Below, in pieces: positions 42,252 through 51,628 of a stretch of DNA of 64,000 bases. Position 1 is the stretch's first letter. Every line of letters starts with the position of its first letter. The notes under the pieces were generated by a model. The model was not told the origin of the DNA, searched no databases, and saw only the letters and a list, made by a program, of their open reading frames with translations. Position numbers and translations under genes: made by a program. The stretch lies in contig NZ_CP031357.1 of NCBI RefSeq assembly GCF_003355455.1, positions 2,458,501-2,522,500 on the forward strand. The letters are read 5' to 3'. Source of the stretch: Erythrobacter aureus (GTDB lineage: Bacteria > Pseudomonadota > Alphaproteobacteria > Sphingomonadales > Sphingomonadaceae).

Positions 42252-43510
42252 CAGATATCCTTTGCCAGACGCAGGCCGGTGAACTGCCATCGCTGGTGCG
42301 GGTAGAAGAAGTTTCGGTAGCTGGCGCGCGAATGGCCGCGTACCGTCGCGCAGCTCGCGCCCTTCAGCACGAACTGACCGCTCATGAATTTGCCGTTGTA
42401 TTCGCCCACAGCGCCAGCCGCTGGCTTGAAGCGGGGATAGGGCAGATAGGCCGAACGCGTGAATTGCCAGCAATCGCCAAACAGGCCGTCAGCGCCAATT
42501 GGAAGCGGCGGCGATGCGCCATCCAACTGATTTCCGCCATTTGGGTCGTGCGCGGGGCCTTCCCCTTCTTGGCCACGGGCTATCGCCTCCCACTCGAACT
42601 CGGTCGGCAAGCGCTTACCCGCCCAGGTCGCAAAGGCGTCCGCCTCGTAATAGGAGATATGCGTGACCGGCGCATTCGGATCGCGCTCTCGCCAGCCGGA
42701 ATGGGTGAACTGTTCGCCATCGCGCCAGTAAAGCGGCGCATCGATAGCCTTATCGCGCACCCAGGCCCAGCCGTCGGAAAGCCACAATTTCGCCGCCTGG
42801 TAGCCGCCATCGGCTATGAAATCCGCCCATTCGCGATTCGTCACCAGGCGCGAGGACAGCGCAAAGGGTTCGAGCAGGACGCGGTGCGCAGGCCCTTCAT
42901 TGTCGAACGCAAATCCATCCGATTGATGGCCGATACGCGCGATACCGCCTGGATGGCGCAGCCACCCGTCACTTCGTGACTTCGCCTGCTTCCCGGCCAC
43001 ATCCCACATCGCCGCGCCGAGCGGGTTCTGGAACAACGCATGTTTGATATCGGTCAGCAGCAATTCCTGATGCTGCTGTTCATGCGCCATGCCAAGCTCG
43101 ATAAGCGGTGCAAGCTCTTCGCGGTCGATCAACCGGGCCATCGCCGCATCGACATGCGCGCGCCAGGCCAGGACCTCTTCCAGTGTGGGCCGCGACAGCA
43201 TCCCGCGCGAAAACCGCGCAATGCGTTCCCCCTCCGCCTCGTAATAGGAGTTGAAGACGAAGGGCCAATCGTCGTCGAACAACGCGTATCCATCAAGGTG
43301 ATCGCGCAGAAGGAACGTTTCCCAGAACCACGTCGTATGTGCGAGGTGCCATTTGGCCGGGCTGGCATCTTCCATCGACTGGATGGTTGCATCGCCATCG
43401 CTGAGCGGTGCGACCAGCGCTTCGCTCAGATTGCGCAAGGCGGCATAGCGAACCGCGAGCGCATCGCCGAGCGCCGGAGCGGGTTGGGATCTGGTTTGGG
43501 CATGGGACAT
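42251..43510 (-). CDS. egtB: Ergothioneine biosynthesis sulfoxide synthase EgtB
   Basis: 419 aa non-haem iron enzyme joining hercynine to a thiol (gamma-glutamylcysteine or cysteine) with oxygen. The DinB-like N-terminal domain supplies iron ligands at His58 (WHLAHTTWFWE) and His143/His147 (HEQQHQELLL). The C-terminal FGE-sulfatase domain starts about residue 190 and ends with RNFFYPHQRWQFTGLRLA. It is coupled to egtD. No egtA, egtC or egtE is adjacent, so the C-S lyase and thiol donor come from elsewhere. Confidence 0.95.
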   Translation of the reverse strand: MSHAQTRSQPAPALGDALAVRYAALRNLSEALVAPLSDGDATIQSMEDASPAKWHLAHTTWFWETFLLRDHLDGYALFDDDWPFVFNSYYEAEGERIARFSRGMLSRPTLEEVLAWRAHVDAAMARLIDREELAPLIELGMAHEQQHQELLLTDIKHALFQNPLGAAMWDVAGKQAKSRSDGWLRHPGGIARIGHQSDGFAFDNEGPAHRVLLEPFALSSRLVTNREWADFIADGGYQAAKLWLSDGWAWVRDKAIDAPLYWRDGEQFTHSGWRERDPNAPVTHISYYEADAFATWAGKRLPTEFEWEAIARGQEGEGPAHDPNGGNQLDGASPPLPIGADGLFGDCWQFTRSAYLPYPRFKPAAGAVGEYNGKFMSGQFVLKGASCATVRGHSRASYRNFFYPHQRWQFTGLRLAKDI

Positions 43511-43701
43511 TCCATCCCCCCTTCATGACGGTCACCGACACATGGCGACCGTCTCCCACCATGGCGTATTTCAGTGACCGTTTAAAGGCCGGAGGGCGAA
43601 AAACCCCTTTCGAACAAGCGTATGGCAGGAAGTTCAGGTAAGTTGCTGCGCATCCCGAGCGATCCCTGCAGGCGCCGGTTCTGCCCTGTTTCCCGCGAAG
43701 C

Positions 43702-45075
43702 TCAGGCCGCGTTCGCTTGCCGCACGCCGTGTTCCTCATTGAGCATCTCTGCGATGAGGAAAGCCAGCTCGAGCGACTGCGCGGCGTTGAGGCGCGGATC
43801 GCAATGTGTGTGATAGCGATCCTTTAGCGCCTCGTCGGTGATGGCCACCGCACCCCCCACGCATTCGGTCACGTCCTGTCCGGTCATCTCGATATGGATG
43901 CCGCCCGGATGCGTGCCTTCCGCGCGGTGCACAGCGAAGAAACCCTTAACCTCTCGCAGAATGCGATCGAAAGGTCGTGTCTTGTAGCCGCTTTCCGACT
44001 TCACAACATTGCCGTGCATCGGATCACAGCTCCACACCACCGGATGGCCTTCCGCCTTCACCGCGCGAACGAGGCGCGGCAGGCCGTCTTCCACCTTATC
44101 GTGGCCGAAGCGGCTGATCAGGGTGATGCGCCCCGGCTCGCGCGCGGGATTGAGCGTGTCGAGCAGTTTCAGCAGCGCATCGGTTTCCAGGCTCGGCCCG
44201 CATTTCATGCCCAGCGGGTTTCCGATGCCGCGCGCGAATTCGATATGTGCACTATTTTCGAACCGGGTTCGGTCGCCGATCCAGACCATGTGCGCGGACG
44301 TGTCGTACCAATCGCCTGTCAGGCTGTCGCGCCGGGTCAAGGCCTGCTCGTAAGGCAGCAGCAAGGCCTCGTGGCTGGTGTAGAAGCTGGTGCGCTGCAA
44401 TTGCGGCAGCACTTGCGGATCGACCCCGCAAGCCTCCATGAAGTCGAGCGCTTCGCCGATGCGGTCGGCGATATCCGAGAAACGGTCGGCCCATGGGCTG
44501 CGCCCCATGAAATCGAGCGTCCACTGGTGAACCTGGCGCAAATTGGCATACCCGCCAGTCGCGAAGGCGCGCAGGAGGTTGAGCGTAGCCGCCGCCTGCG
44601 AGTAGGCGCGGACCATACGCTGCGGATCGTTGGTGCGGGAATCCGCATCGAATTCGATGCCGTTGATGTTGTCGCCGAAATAGCTCGGCAGCGTAACGGA
44701 GCCTTGCGTTTCGGTATTGGAACTTCGCGGCTTGGCGAATTGGCCTGCCATGCGGCCGACCTTCACCACCGGCTTTTTGCTGGCGAAGGTCATCACCACC
44801 GCCATCTGCAACAGCACACGGAAAGTATCGCGGATATTGTTGGGATGAAATTCGGCGAAGCTTTCCGCGCAATCGCCGCCCTGCAACAGGAAGGCGCGGC
44901 CTTCGGCCACATCGGCAAGGTCGGCCTTGAGCGCGCGTGCCTCGCCCGCGAAGACCAGCGGGGGATGCGTTTCGAGCGTGGCGGTTGCCGTTTCGAGAGC
45001 AGCCGTGTCGAGATATTCGGGCAAGTGCCTTGCCTCATATCCCTGCCAGCTATCGGGTGCCCAGTTCGTCGCCAT
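43702..45075 (-). CDS. Class II 3-deoxy-7-phosphoheptulonate synthase
   Basis: 457 aa. First enzyme of the shikimate pathway, joining phosphoenolpyruvate and erythrose 4-phosphate. It is the plant/mycobacterial class II type: starts NWAPDSWQGYEARHLPEY, has LLQGGDCAESFAEF with the metal-binding cysteine (about residues 63-76), VGRMAGQFAKPRSS, GDWYDTSAHMVWIGDRTR, WSCDPMHGN and GGIHIEMTGQDVTECVGG. Usual length. Gap 43511-43701 upstream of egtB holds no gene. Confidence 0.95.
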   Translation of the reverse strand: MATNWAPDSWQGYEARHLPEYLDTAALETATATLETHPPLVFAGEARALKADLADVAEGRAFLLQGGDCAESFAEFHPNNIRDTFRVLLQMAVVMTFASKKPVVKVGRMAGQFAKPRSSNTETQGSVTLPSYFGDNINGIEFDADSRTNDPQRMVRAYSQAAATLNLLRAFATGGYANLRQVHQWTLDFMGRSPWADRFSDIADRIGEALDFMEACGVDPQVLPQLQRTSFYTSHEALLLPYEQALTRRDSLTGDWYDTSAHMVWIGDRTRFENSAHIEFARGIGNPLGMKCGPSLETDALLKLLDTLNPAREPGRITLISRFGHDKVEDGLPRLVRAVKAEGHPVVWSCDPMHGNVVKSESGYKTRPFDRILREVKGFFAVHRAEGTHPGGIHIEMTGQDVTECVGGAVAITDEALKDRYHTHCDPRLNAAQSLELAFLIAEMLNEEHGVRQANAA

Positions 45076-45197
45076 TGTCTCTTCCGTTTGCGGCGCCGGT
45101 CAAGGCGCCTGAGTGATCGCCTGTAGCAGACGAGCACGCATCATGGCGCAAGCAGCATTTGCTTGGCCAGCTTAAAACGTCGATTGCAGTGACCGCT

Positions 45198-48137
45198 TCA
45201 GCGGCCCGCTCCAGCATCGCCGACGGGTGCCGACCTTGCCAGGTCCTGACCCTGCGGAATGACCGCCAGCCGCCACGCCTCGCGCGAGGCGAAATACTTC
45301 TGGGCCAGCGCCTGCAGCGCGGCGGGCGGCGTCTGGGTATAGTCCGCCAGAAGGTACCGCAGCATCGGAACACGGCGGCTGTCCACGGTCGCACCTTCCA
45401 ACTGATACAGCCAGAACAGATTGCCGGTCGAAGCGCGGCTGACATATTGGCGCAGCGGTTCCACCACACGATTGTATTCGTCTTCGCCAACCGGCTCGCT
45501 GGCCAGTTCCTTCGCGATACGTTCTGCCTCGGCGAAGAAGACGGGCACGTCTTCGGGCCGCAACTGCGCAAGCGCGGCGATGCGCCCGCCGCTATTCACG
45601 TCGCTGGGCCAGTCGGAACGGACCACCGGCGAATAGCTGGCACCGGCATGTTCGCGCATGGCGTCCATCAGCCGGTTGTTGAACAATGAGGCGAGCACTT
45701 CGAGGCGGCGCGATTCGCGCAGGTTCTCGACCCCCGCACCGCTGGGCCAGGCGAGGACCGCCGCGGCCTGATTGGCATCCCCGCGATGATAGCGCACCTC
45801 GGTCTCACCAGCTTCGGGAAAAGGCACGGGGCGATTCAACACCGCCTCCGGGGGCGTCTCGCGCGGTTCCAATGCGCCGAAGGTCTTGCGCAAGGTCTCG
45901 ATCGTCGCATCCTTGTCGAACTCGCCGAAGACAAGGACTTCCACCGGCCCCTGCTTGAGCAGGGGTTCCCACACCGCGCGAAATTCCTCGGGCGTCGCCG
46001 CATCTAGCATGTCGGGCGTCGGCGTGCGGAAACGTGGATCGTTTCCGCGAAGGAGATATTCCAGATCGCGCTGGAGGATTCCGCTCGGATTGGCCGAATA
46101 GCTTTCATAAGCCAGTTTGCCCGCAGCCTTGGCCCGCGCCACGGGATTGGGATCCCAGCCCGGCATCGCCAACTTGGCCGCGAAAAGATAGAGCTGTTCG
46201 TCGAGGTCCGCTTCCCGCGTCTGCGCATAGAAGGTGAAAGCCCCGTCGCCGGTTTGGAACTCGAATCCGAATTTGCGGCCAGTCGAAAGCAGATCGAGCT
46301 GTTCCTGGTCCAGTTCGCCGATACCGGCCCCGATCAGTGCGGCATATCCGAGATTGGCATAAACCGACTGGTCCGCTTCGATTGCCCGGAACCCGGCGCC
46401 AAAACGGACCTTCACCGCCACCCGGCCGGGTTCGGCATCGTTAGACCAGAGGATCGCCTTTACACCATTGGAGAAATCGACCCGCTCGATATCGAGCACG
46501 CCGATCGGCCCTTGCACCTCGATTTCCCCGGGCTCGCCGACCGGCGGCAAATCGTCGAAGGAAATCGCCTCTGCGGCGATGCGCGCATTGCCATCGGCCT
46601 CGATCGGTTCGAGCAAGGCGCTGCGAATGGCCTGTTCGGTCGCCTCGCCGGTTGCCGGGGTGACATAGGCGGCGCGGATCACGTCGCCGGAAAACAGCGC
46701 GCGGGTGTGCTCGAGCACCAGTTCCGGCGTCACCGTTTCCCGCATCGAATTGAACACCATCAGAACCGTCTCCGGCGCGGCGATCGCTTCGCGGATATCG
46801 ACTGCATTCACCACGTCGTCGGCAAGCCGTGGACCGGGCAATACGCGGCGTTGCTCGACCTGGCTCTTGAACACGATTTCGAACTCGGCGAGTTCACGGT
46901 CGATCTCTTCCCGGGATGGCGGGGTTGCCAGAGCATCGGCGATCACGGACCGGATATCGTCGAGAGCAGCGCGCCAGTCTTCGGTCAGCGGCGCGAAATT
47001 GACGAAGGTCATATCGGCCGATCGGCTGACATCGTCTTGCGCGACCTGTGCGTAGAGATAGCTGCCGCCCGCACGCGCACGCGCTTCGAGGCGGCGATTG
47101 ATCAACGCCTGCGCCAGCGCATCGCGCAGCAAACCTTCGTTATAGGCGACGGTATCCAGAACCGGCCGCCACGGTCGCATGACCGCATAGGAAAAGGACC
47201 GCGGCAGGTCGGGTTCGACGACAACGCCGATTTCGCCAACCGGATTGGCCGGATCCGCCCCCGGGGGCGCGACCGGATCACCGAAGTCGGGCGCGGGAAC
47301 ATACGGCCCCTCGCCCTGCCAGTCGCCGAACCATTTCTCGATCTCCGCGGCGAGTTGCATCGGGTCCATGTCACCCGCCGCCGAAACCACCACATTCTCG
47401 GGTCGGTACCAGCGTTTGTAGAAGGCGCTTACGCTCGCTCCGGTAGCGGCGCCTAGGGTTGCTTCGGTCCCGATCGGAACGCGGTTTGCCAGGCGCTGAC
47501 CCGCAAACAGGATTTCGCGGCTTGCGTTACCCGCCCGTTCCGAAGCGCCGCCGCGCTCGCGCTTTTCGGCCAGGACGATCGGCACTTCTGCCCCGACATT
47601 GGTATCGCTGAGGACCGGGCTGCGCACCATGCCCGAAAGCAGCTTCATGCTTTCGGCCAGCTTCGCTTCGTCGATATTGGGCAAATCGAGCTTGAAGACC
47701 GTTTCGGTCGGGCTGGTATGCGCGTTGGTATCGCTGCCGAAGGTCGCGCCAAGACGCTGCCAGGTGGGGATCGCCTCGCCCACCGCGAGATAGCGGCTTT
47801 CGCGGAACAGCAGATGCTCGAGCAAGTGCGCATATCCGCGCTCGCTATCTTCTTCATGGAGCGAGCCTGCATCGATCCGCACACGGATCGAAACCTGATC
47901 GGGCGGAACGCCGTTCTTGCGCACGGCATAACGCAAGCCGTTCGGCAACTCGCCGAAGATCCATTCCTTGTCACGCGGAACGTCGCTGCCTTCGTATATC
48001 CACGGCGTTTCATCGGGCTGAGCAACGAATTGAGGTGACGGCTCGGCCGGTTCCTGCGCGAGCATGGGCTGCGGGAAGAGCAGCGCGGCGGGAAGGATGA
48101 GCGCGAAACGCCGGAAAGCACGCGAGAAATGAGTCAT
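45198..48137 (-). CDS. M16-family metallopeptidase (pitrilysin type), exported
   Basis: 979 aa. A signal peptide (about residues 1-28, ending MLAQ) indicates the periplasm. The zinc motif HLLEH (inverted HxxEH) appears in YAHLLEHLLF, and AEKRERGG carries the downstream glutamate region. A second M16 pair of domains in the C-terminal half lacks the zinc motif, as in pitrilysin-type enzymes that form one clamshell chain. The ATG at 48137 is chosen because the signal peptide follows; in-frame ATGs at 48146 and 48191 exist. It is divergent from the Nfu gene. Confidence 0.92.
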   Translation of the reverse strand: MTHFSRAFRRFALILPAALLFPQPMLAQEPAEPSPQFVAQPDETPWIYEGSDVPRDKEWIFGELPNGLRYAVRKNGVPPDQVSIRVRIDAGSLHEEDSERGYAHLLEHLLFRESRYLAVGEAIPTWQRLGATFGSDTNAHTSPTETVFKLDLPNIDEAKLAESMKLLSGMVRSPVLSDTNVGAEVPIVLAEKRERGGASERAGNASREILFAGQRLANRVPIGTEATLGAATGASVSAFYKRWYRPENVVVSAAGDMDPMQLAAEIEKWFGDWQGEGPYVPAPDFGDPVAPPGADPANPVGEIGVVVEPDLPRSFSYAVMRPWRPVLDTVAYNEGLLRDALAQALINRRLEARARAGGSYLYAQVAQDDVSRSADMTFVNFAPLTEDWRAALDDIRSVIADALATPPSREEIDRELAEFEIVFKSQVEQRRVLPGPRLADDVVNAVDIREAIAAPETVLMVFNSMRETVTPELVLEHTRALFSGDVIRAAYVTPATGEATEQAIRSALLEPIEADGNARIAAEAISFDDLPPVGEPGEIEVQGPIGVLDIERVDFSNGVKAILWSNDAEPGRVAVKVRFGAGFRAIEADQSVYANLGYAALIGAGIGELDQEQLDLLSTGRKFGFEFQTGDGAFTFYAQTREADLDEQLYLFAAKLAMPGWDPNPVARAKAAGKLAYESYSANPSGILQRDLEYLLRGNDPRFRTPTPDMLDAATPEEFRAVWEPLLKQGPVEVLVFGEFDKDATIETLRKTFGALEPRETPPEAVLNRPVPFPEAGETEVRYHRGDANQAAAVLAWPSGAGVENLRESRRLEVLASLFNNRLMDAMREHAGASYSPVVRSDWPSDVNSGGRIAALAQLRPEDVPVFFAEAERIAKELASEPVGEDEYNRVVEPLRQYVSRASTGNLFWLYQLEGATVDSRRVPMLRYLLADYTQTPPAALQALAQKYFASREAWRLAVIPQGQDLARSAPVGDAGAGR

Positions 48138-48238
48138 GCAAGGCATATAGGCGGGCAAAGCGTGAAGGCTAGGTGAATGTTCGCTGGACAAGCGATCCTT
48201 CCTTGTCCCGGCCTTCCCAGCTTCCTACATCGTGACCC

Positions 48239-48820
48239 ATGTTCATCGAGACCGAAACCACGCCCAATCCCGCGAGCCTCAAATTTCTGCCCGGTCAACC
48301 GGTCATGAGCAAGGGGACGCGCGAATTCGCCACGCCGGAATCCGCCGAGGCCAGCCCGCTGGCGCAGGCCATCTTCGATACCGGCGAGGTCGTGAATGTG
48401 TTTTTCGGAAGCGATTTCGTCACCGTGACCGCTGCCCCTGGCGCCAATTGGACCGATCTCAAGCCGCAGGTTCTGGCTATCCTGCTCGATCACTTCGTGT
48501 CGCAGGCGCCGCTGTTCGCGCCCGGTACGGCGGGCGGCATCGCGGTTCCGCCGGAAGAGGACGGCATGCTGGTGGAGGAGCGCGACGAGGATGCCGACAT
48601 CATCGCGCAGATCAACGAATTGCTGGAAACCCGTGTCCGCCCGGCAGTCGCGGGTGATGGCGGTGACATCCAGTATCGCGGCTATCGTGATGGCGTGGTT
48701 CATCTGCAGATGCAGGGCGCATGCTCGGGCTGCCCTTCGTCCACCGCCACGCTCAAGCACGGGATCGAGGGCCTGCTGAAACATTATGTTCCCGAGGTCG
48801 TTGAAGTCCGCGCAGCCTGA
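48239..48820 (+). CDS. NifU-family Fe-S scaffold/carrier protein (Nfu type)
   Basis: 193 aa. The N-terminal Nfu_N domain (MFIETETTPNPASLKFLPG, about residues 1-90) is followed by the NifU C-terminal domain (about 105-190), which has the CxxC cluster ligands in GACSGCPSS (about 160-168). Such proteins carry Fe-S clusters to target enzymes. Usual length for alphaproteobacterial Nfu. The next gene starts 31 bases later. Confidence 0.94.
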   Translation: MFIETETTPNPASLKFLPGQPVMSKGTREFATPESAEASPLAQAIFDTGEVVNVFFGSDFVTVTAAPGANWTDLKPQVLAILLDHFVSQAPLFAPGTAGGIAVPPEEDGMLVEERDEDADIIAQINELLETRVRPAVAGDGGDIQYRGYRDGVVHLQMQGACSGCPSSTATLKHGIEGLLKHYVPEVVEVRAA

Positions 48821-48851
48821 CTTCCTTCATTCAACCAAAGGAAAAACAACC

Positions 48852-49445
48852 TTGGCCGATATGCTTTCCGCCGACGCACTCGACCTGATCTTCCGCGACG
48901 CCCGCAGCTATAATGGCTGGCTCGACAAGCCGGTGAGCGACGAACAGATCAAGGCAATCTATGAGCTACTAAAGATGGGTCCGACCTCGGCCAACATGCA
49001 ACCTGCACGGATCGTTTGGGTGAAATCGGACGAGGCCAAGGCTAAGCTGGCCGAGTGCGCCTCGGAAGGAAATCGGGACAAGATCAAGACCGCACCGGTC
49101 ACGGCGATTATCGGCTACGACATCGATTTCCACGAGGAACTGCCCTGGCTCTTTCCGCATACCGACGCGAAAAGCTGGTTCGAGGGCGACGAGGAAGGCC
49201 GCAAGGAAGGGGCCTTCCGCAACAGTTCGCTCCAGGGTGCCTATTTGATGATTGCCGCCCGAGCCCTTGGCCTCGACTGCGGGCCGATGTCCGGTTTCGA
49301 TAACGAAGCGGTCGACAAAGCCTTTTTCGGCGATAGCCCAAGGCATAGAAGCAACTTCATCTGCTCGATCGGCTATGGCGATCGCAAAAGCATTTTCGAT
49401 CGCAGTCCGCGCCCCGACTTCGAGACCTTTAACAGTATCGCCTGA
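48852..49445 (+). CDS. RutE/HadB-like nitroreductase (malonic semialdehyde reductase family)
   Basis: 197 aa. It matches the RutE/HadB group: LSADALDLIFRDARSYNGWLD at the start, MGPTSANMQPARIVWV (about residues 47-62), SSLQGAYLMIAARALGLDCGPMSGFD (about 128-153) and SNFICSIGYGD. These FMN enzymes reduce malonic semialdehyde or related substrates. A TTG at 48852 is preferred because AAAGGA lies upstream; an ATG at 48861 is close. No other rut genes are nearby, so the pyrimidine-degradation role is not supported here. Confidence 0.88.
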   Translation: MADMLSADALDLIFRDARSYNGWLDKPVSDEQIKAIYELLKMGPTSANMQPARIVWVKSDEAKAKLAECASEGNRDKIKTAPVTAIIGYDIDFHEELPWLFPHTDAKSWFEGDEEGRKEGAFRNSSLQGAYLMIAARALGLDCGPMSGFDNEAVDKAFFGDSPRHRSNFICSIGYGDRKSIFDRSPRPDFETFNSIA

Positions 49446-49481
49446 CTTGCAGCCCAGCCCTGGCTGGGGCAGTGCGCGCCC

Positions 49482-50093
49482 ATGCGCATATTGGCAATAG
49501 AAACCGCAACGGAAGCCTGCTCGGTGGCGCTGTTCGAAGAGGGCGCGCTTGTCGATGCGCGGCATGAGGTACTCGGCCGCGGTCATGCCGAAAGGCTCGT
49601 CCCGATGATTGCCGAATTGCCCGATAGGGGCCGCGCGGAGGAGATACGTGTCTCGCTCGGCCCCGGCAGTTTTACCGGGGTGCGGATTGGCGTCGCAGTG
49701 GCACGGGCGCTGGGGATCGCCTGGCGGGCTCGGGTCCGTGGATACCCGACGCTCGCCCTGGTGGCCGCAATGGCGCGGGGCAATAACGACGCTTGCGTCA
49801 CCGTATGTATGAATGGCGGCCATGGCGAATGGTTCGTCCAGGACTTCGGGGGCGATGGCCTGCCGATCGATGCCGTCGCCTCGGTCGCTCCGGATGTCGC
49901 CGCAAACCGTGATCTCCGGGCCGTCTTGGCGGGTTCGAAAGCGGAAGACCTCGCCCTGCAAGCCGGGGCCGCTTCCCCCACGGTTGCGCTACCTGACGCG
50001 CGCAGTGCGCTGAGAGTGCCAACCAGCCTTTTGAGCGACAGTATTGCCCCGCTTTACGGGCGGGCACCCGACGCTAAACTGCCAGGTCGATGA
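49482..50093 (+). CDS. tsaB: tRNA threonylcarbamoyladenosine biosynthesis protein TsaB
   Basis: 203 aa. The N-terminus MRILAIETATEACSVALFE and the block SLGPGSFTGVRIGVAVARALG (about residues 58-78) identify TsaB, the partner of TsaD in making t6A at position 37 of ANN-decoding tRNAs. It ends in an ATGA overlap with rimI, the usual neighbour. Confidence 0.94.
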   Translation: MRILAIETATEACSVALFEEGALVDARHEVLGRGHAERLVPMIAELPDRGRAEEIRVSLGPGSFTGVRIGVAVARALGIAWRARVRGYPTLALVAAMARGNNDACVTVCMNGGHGEWFVQDFGGDGLPIDAVASVAPDVAANRDLRAVLAGSKAEDLALQAGAASPTVALPDARSALRVPTSLLSDSIAPLYGRAPDAKLPGR

Positions 50094-50542
50094 GCGAGAT
50101 CGACCAGCTCATGGCTGTGATGGATGCCGCCTTCGAGCCTTTCTGGCGCGAGGCATGGACACGCCAGCAGGTCGCCAACTCTCTGGCCATGCCCCACACT
50201 TATGCGATTCTTATCGATGAATATGGGAATCGGCCCGCAATCGGGGGCGACGCGGCTGGTTTCGTCCTTGCCCGGCGCGCGCCCGGCGAGGAAGAGTTGC
50301 TGCTTATCGCCGTGCGTCCGCAAATGCGCGGCAAGGGGCTCGGCCGGAAGTTGATCGAGATGTTCGCGACTATGGCACGGGACGCCGGCGCGGAACGCAT
50401 TTTTCTCGAAATGCGCGCCAACAATCCCGCCGAAATACTTTATCGCAGCTGCGGATTCGAACCCATCGGAAAGCGGCGCGCTTACTACCGAACTCTGGAT
50501 TCGACCACGGTCGATGCCATTACTTTTGCCCGAAACTTGTAG
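50090..50542 (+). CDS. rimI: Ribosomal-protein-alanine N-acetyltransferase RimI
   Basis: 150 aa GNAT enzyme that acetylates the N-terminus of ribosomal protein S18. The acetyl-CoA-binding motif is VRPQMRGKGLGRKLIE (about residues 77-92), preceded by the ELLLIAV strand. NPAEILYRSCGFEPIGKRRAYY is the typical C-terminal block. Its start overlaps the tsaB stop by four bases. Confidence 0.92.
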   Translation: MSEIDQLMAVMDAAFEPFWREAWTRQQVANSLAMPHTYAILIDEYGNRPAIGGDAAGFVLARRAPGEEELLLIAVRPQMRGKGLGRKLIEMFATMARDAGAERIFLEMRANNPAEILYRSCGFEPIGKRRAYYRTLDSTTVDAITFARNL

Positions 50543-50605
50543 CAGCGCGACAAAACAACGAAAAAAGTTGTAGTAATGCGTCAAAATATCGGCCTACTTC
50601 ATTTA

Positions 50606-50633
50606 TTGCATTTTCTTGTCTGTTTTATACAAT
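50606..50633 (+). promoter_or_regulatory. Candidate promoter of mucR
   Basis: TTGCAT (50606-50611) and TACAAT (50628-50633) are 16 bases apart in an AT-rich stretch unlike its surroundings, 58 bases before the mucR ATG. The AT-rich gap 50543-50690 is a likely site for MucR autoregulation, because Ros/MucR proteins prefer AT-rich DNA; this is inference. Confidence 0.5.
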
Positions 50634-50690
50634 AGAGACATAGAACAGGTCGCAGGGCGAGCGATCCGACGCAATTCAGAAGGGCAAATA

Positions 50691-51131
50691 ATGCAAGATT
50701 TCGATACGGACATGACCGAGACCCTAATCACCCTAACTTCGGACATTGTCGCGGCACATGTAAGTAACAACAATGTCGATGTTAATGAAGTCCCGACCTT
50801 GATTAACAACGTCTATTCGGCCCTGTCGGGGCTGGATCCCAGCGGTGCCGCTGCGGAAGAAGTCCCCGAACCGGCCGTTTCGATCCGTTCGTCCGTAAAG
50901 AAGGATCATCTCGTCTGTCTCGACTGTGGCAAGAAGATGAAGATGCTCAAGCGTCACTTGTCGACTGAACATGGTCTGACACCGGATGAGTATCGCGCGC
51001 GCTGGAATCTTTCGGCCGACTATCCGATGGTCGCCCCCGACTATGCGGCGACCCGCCGCGATCTGGCAGTCAAGATCGGCCTCGGCCGCAAACCGGGCCA
51101 GAAGCGCGGTCGTAAGAAGAAGGCTGACTAA
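50691..51131 (+). CDS. Ros/MucR-family zinc-finger transcriptional regulator
   Basis: 146 aa. The single prokaryotic C2H2 zinc finger has Cys76, Cys79, His89 and His94 (CLDCGKKMKMLKRHLSTEH), with the spacing C-x2-C-x9-H-x4-H. The HGLTPDEYRARWNL block and a basic RGRKKK tail follow. The N-terminal 50 residues are the oligomerisation region. MucR proteins are global, H-NS-like silencers in Alphaproteobacteria. AGAAGGG precedes the ATG. A terminator follows. Confidence 0.93.
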   Translation: MQDFDTDMTETLITLTSDIVAAHVSNNNVDVNEVPTLINNVYSALSGLDPSGAAAEEVPEPAVSIRSSVKKDHLVCLDCGKKMKMLKRHLSTEHGLTPDEYRARWNLSADYPMVAPDYAATRRDLAVKIGLGRKPGQKRGRKKKAD

Positions 51132-51155
51132 ACCTTCGCGATCGCCTTGAGGAAG

Positions 51156-51189
51156 ACGCTCCGGCCCGGTAAGGGTACGGGGCGTTTTT
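51156..51189 (+). terminator. Rho-independent terminator after mucR, abutting the fur start
   Basis: Eight-base stem ACGCTCCG (51156-51163) pairs with CGGGGCGT (51178-51185, one G-T pair) and is followed by TTTTT. It ends two bases before the fur ATG at 51191, so any fur transcript starting upstream would contain it. Confidence 0.65.
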
Positions 51190-51190
51190 C

Positions 51191-51628
51191 ATGCGGGAAG
51201 CCAAATTGCACCAGAGAATCGATCTCGAACAATTATGTGCCGATAAGGGGCTGCGCATAACCGAGCAGCGCCGGGTTATTGCGCGCGTGCTGTCGGAAAG
51301 CGACGACCACCCCGATGTTGAACTGTTGCATGAGCGGGCGAACAAGATCGATTCCGGCATCTCGATCGCGACCGTTTACCGCACGGTCCGCCTGTTCGAA
51401 GAGGCGGGGATACTCGACCGCCATGACTTCGGCGATGGGCGTGCCCGTTACGAGGCGGCGCCCGAAGCGCATCACGACCATCTTATCGACGTCGAAAGCG
51501 GCAAGGTGATCGAGTTCGTGGATCCGGAAATCGAAGCGCTGCAAAAACAGATCGCCGCCAAGCTCGGCTATCGCCTGGTTGATCACCGGCTGGAACTGTA
51601 TGGCGTCCGCCTCGACCGCGAAGACTGA
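51191..51628 (+). CDS. fur: Fur-family metal-responsive repressor
   Basis: 145 aa. The N-terminal winged helix (TEQRRVIARVLSESDDHPDVE, then ISIATVYRTVRLFEEAGIL) precedes the dimer domain with HHDH at residues 94-97. The C-terminal CxxC structural zinc site of E. coli Fur is absent, as is common in Alphaproteobacteria, where orthologues may sense iron or manganese (Mur). The ATG at 51191 lies right after a terminator hairpin; no nearby downstream ATG or GTG seems better. The plsC gene starts 29 bases before its stop. Confidence 0.92.
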   Translation: MREAKLHQRIDLEQLCADKGLRITEQRRVIARVLSESDDHPDVELLHERANKIDSGISIATVYRTVRLFEEAGILDRHDFGDGRARYEAAPEAHHDHLIDVESGKVIEFVDPEIEALQKQIAAKLGYRLVDHRLELYGVRLDRED

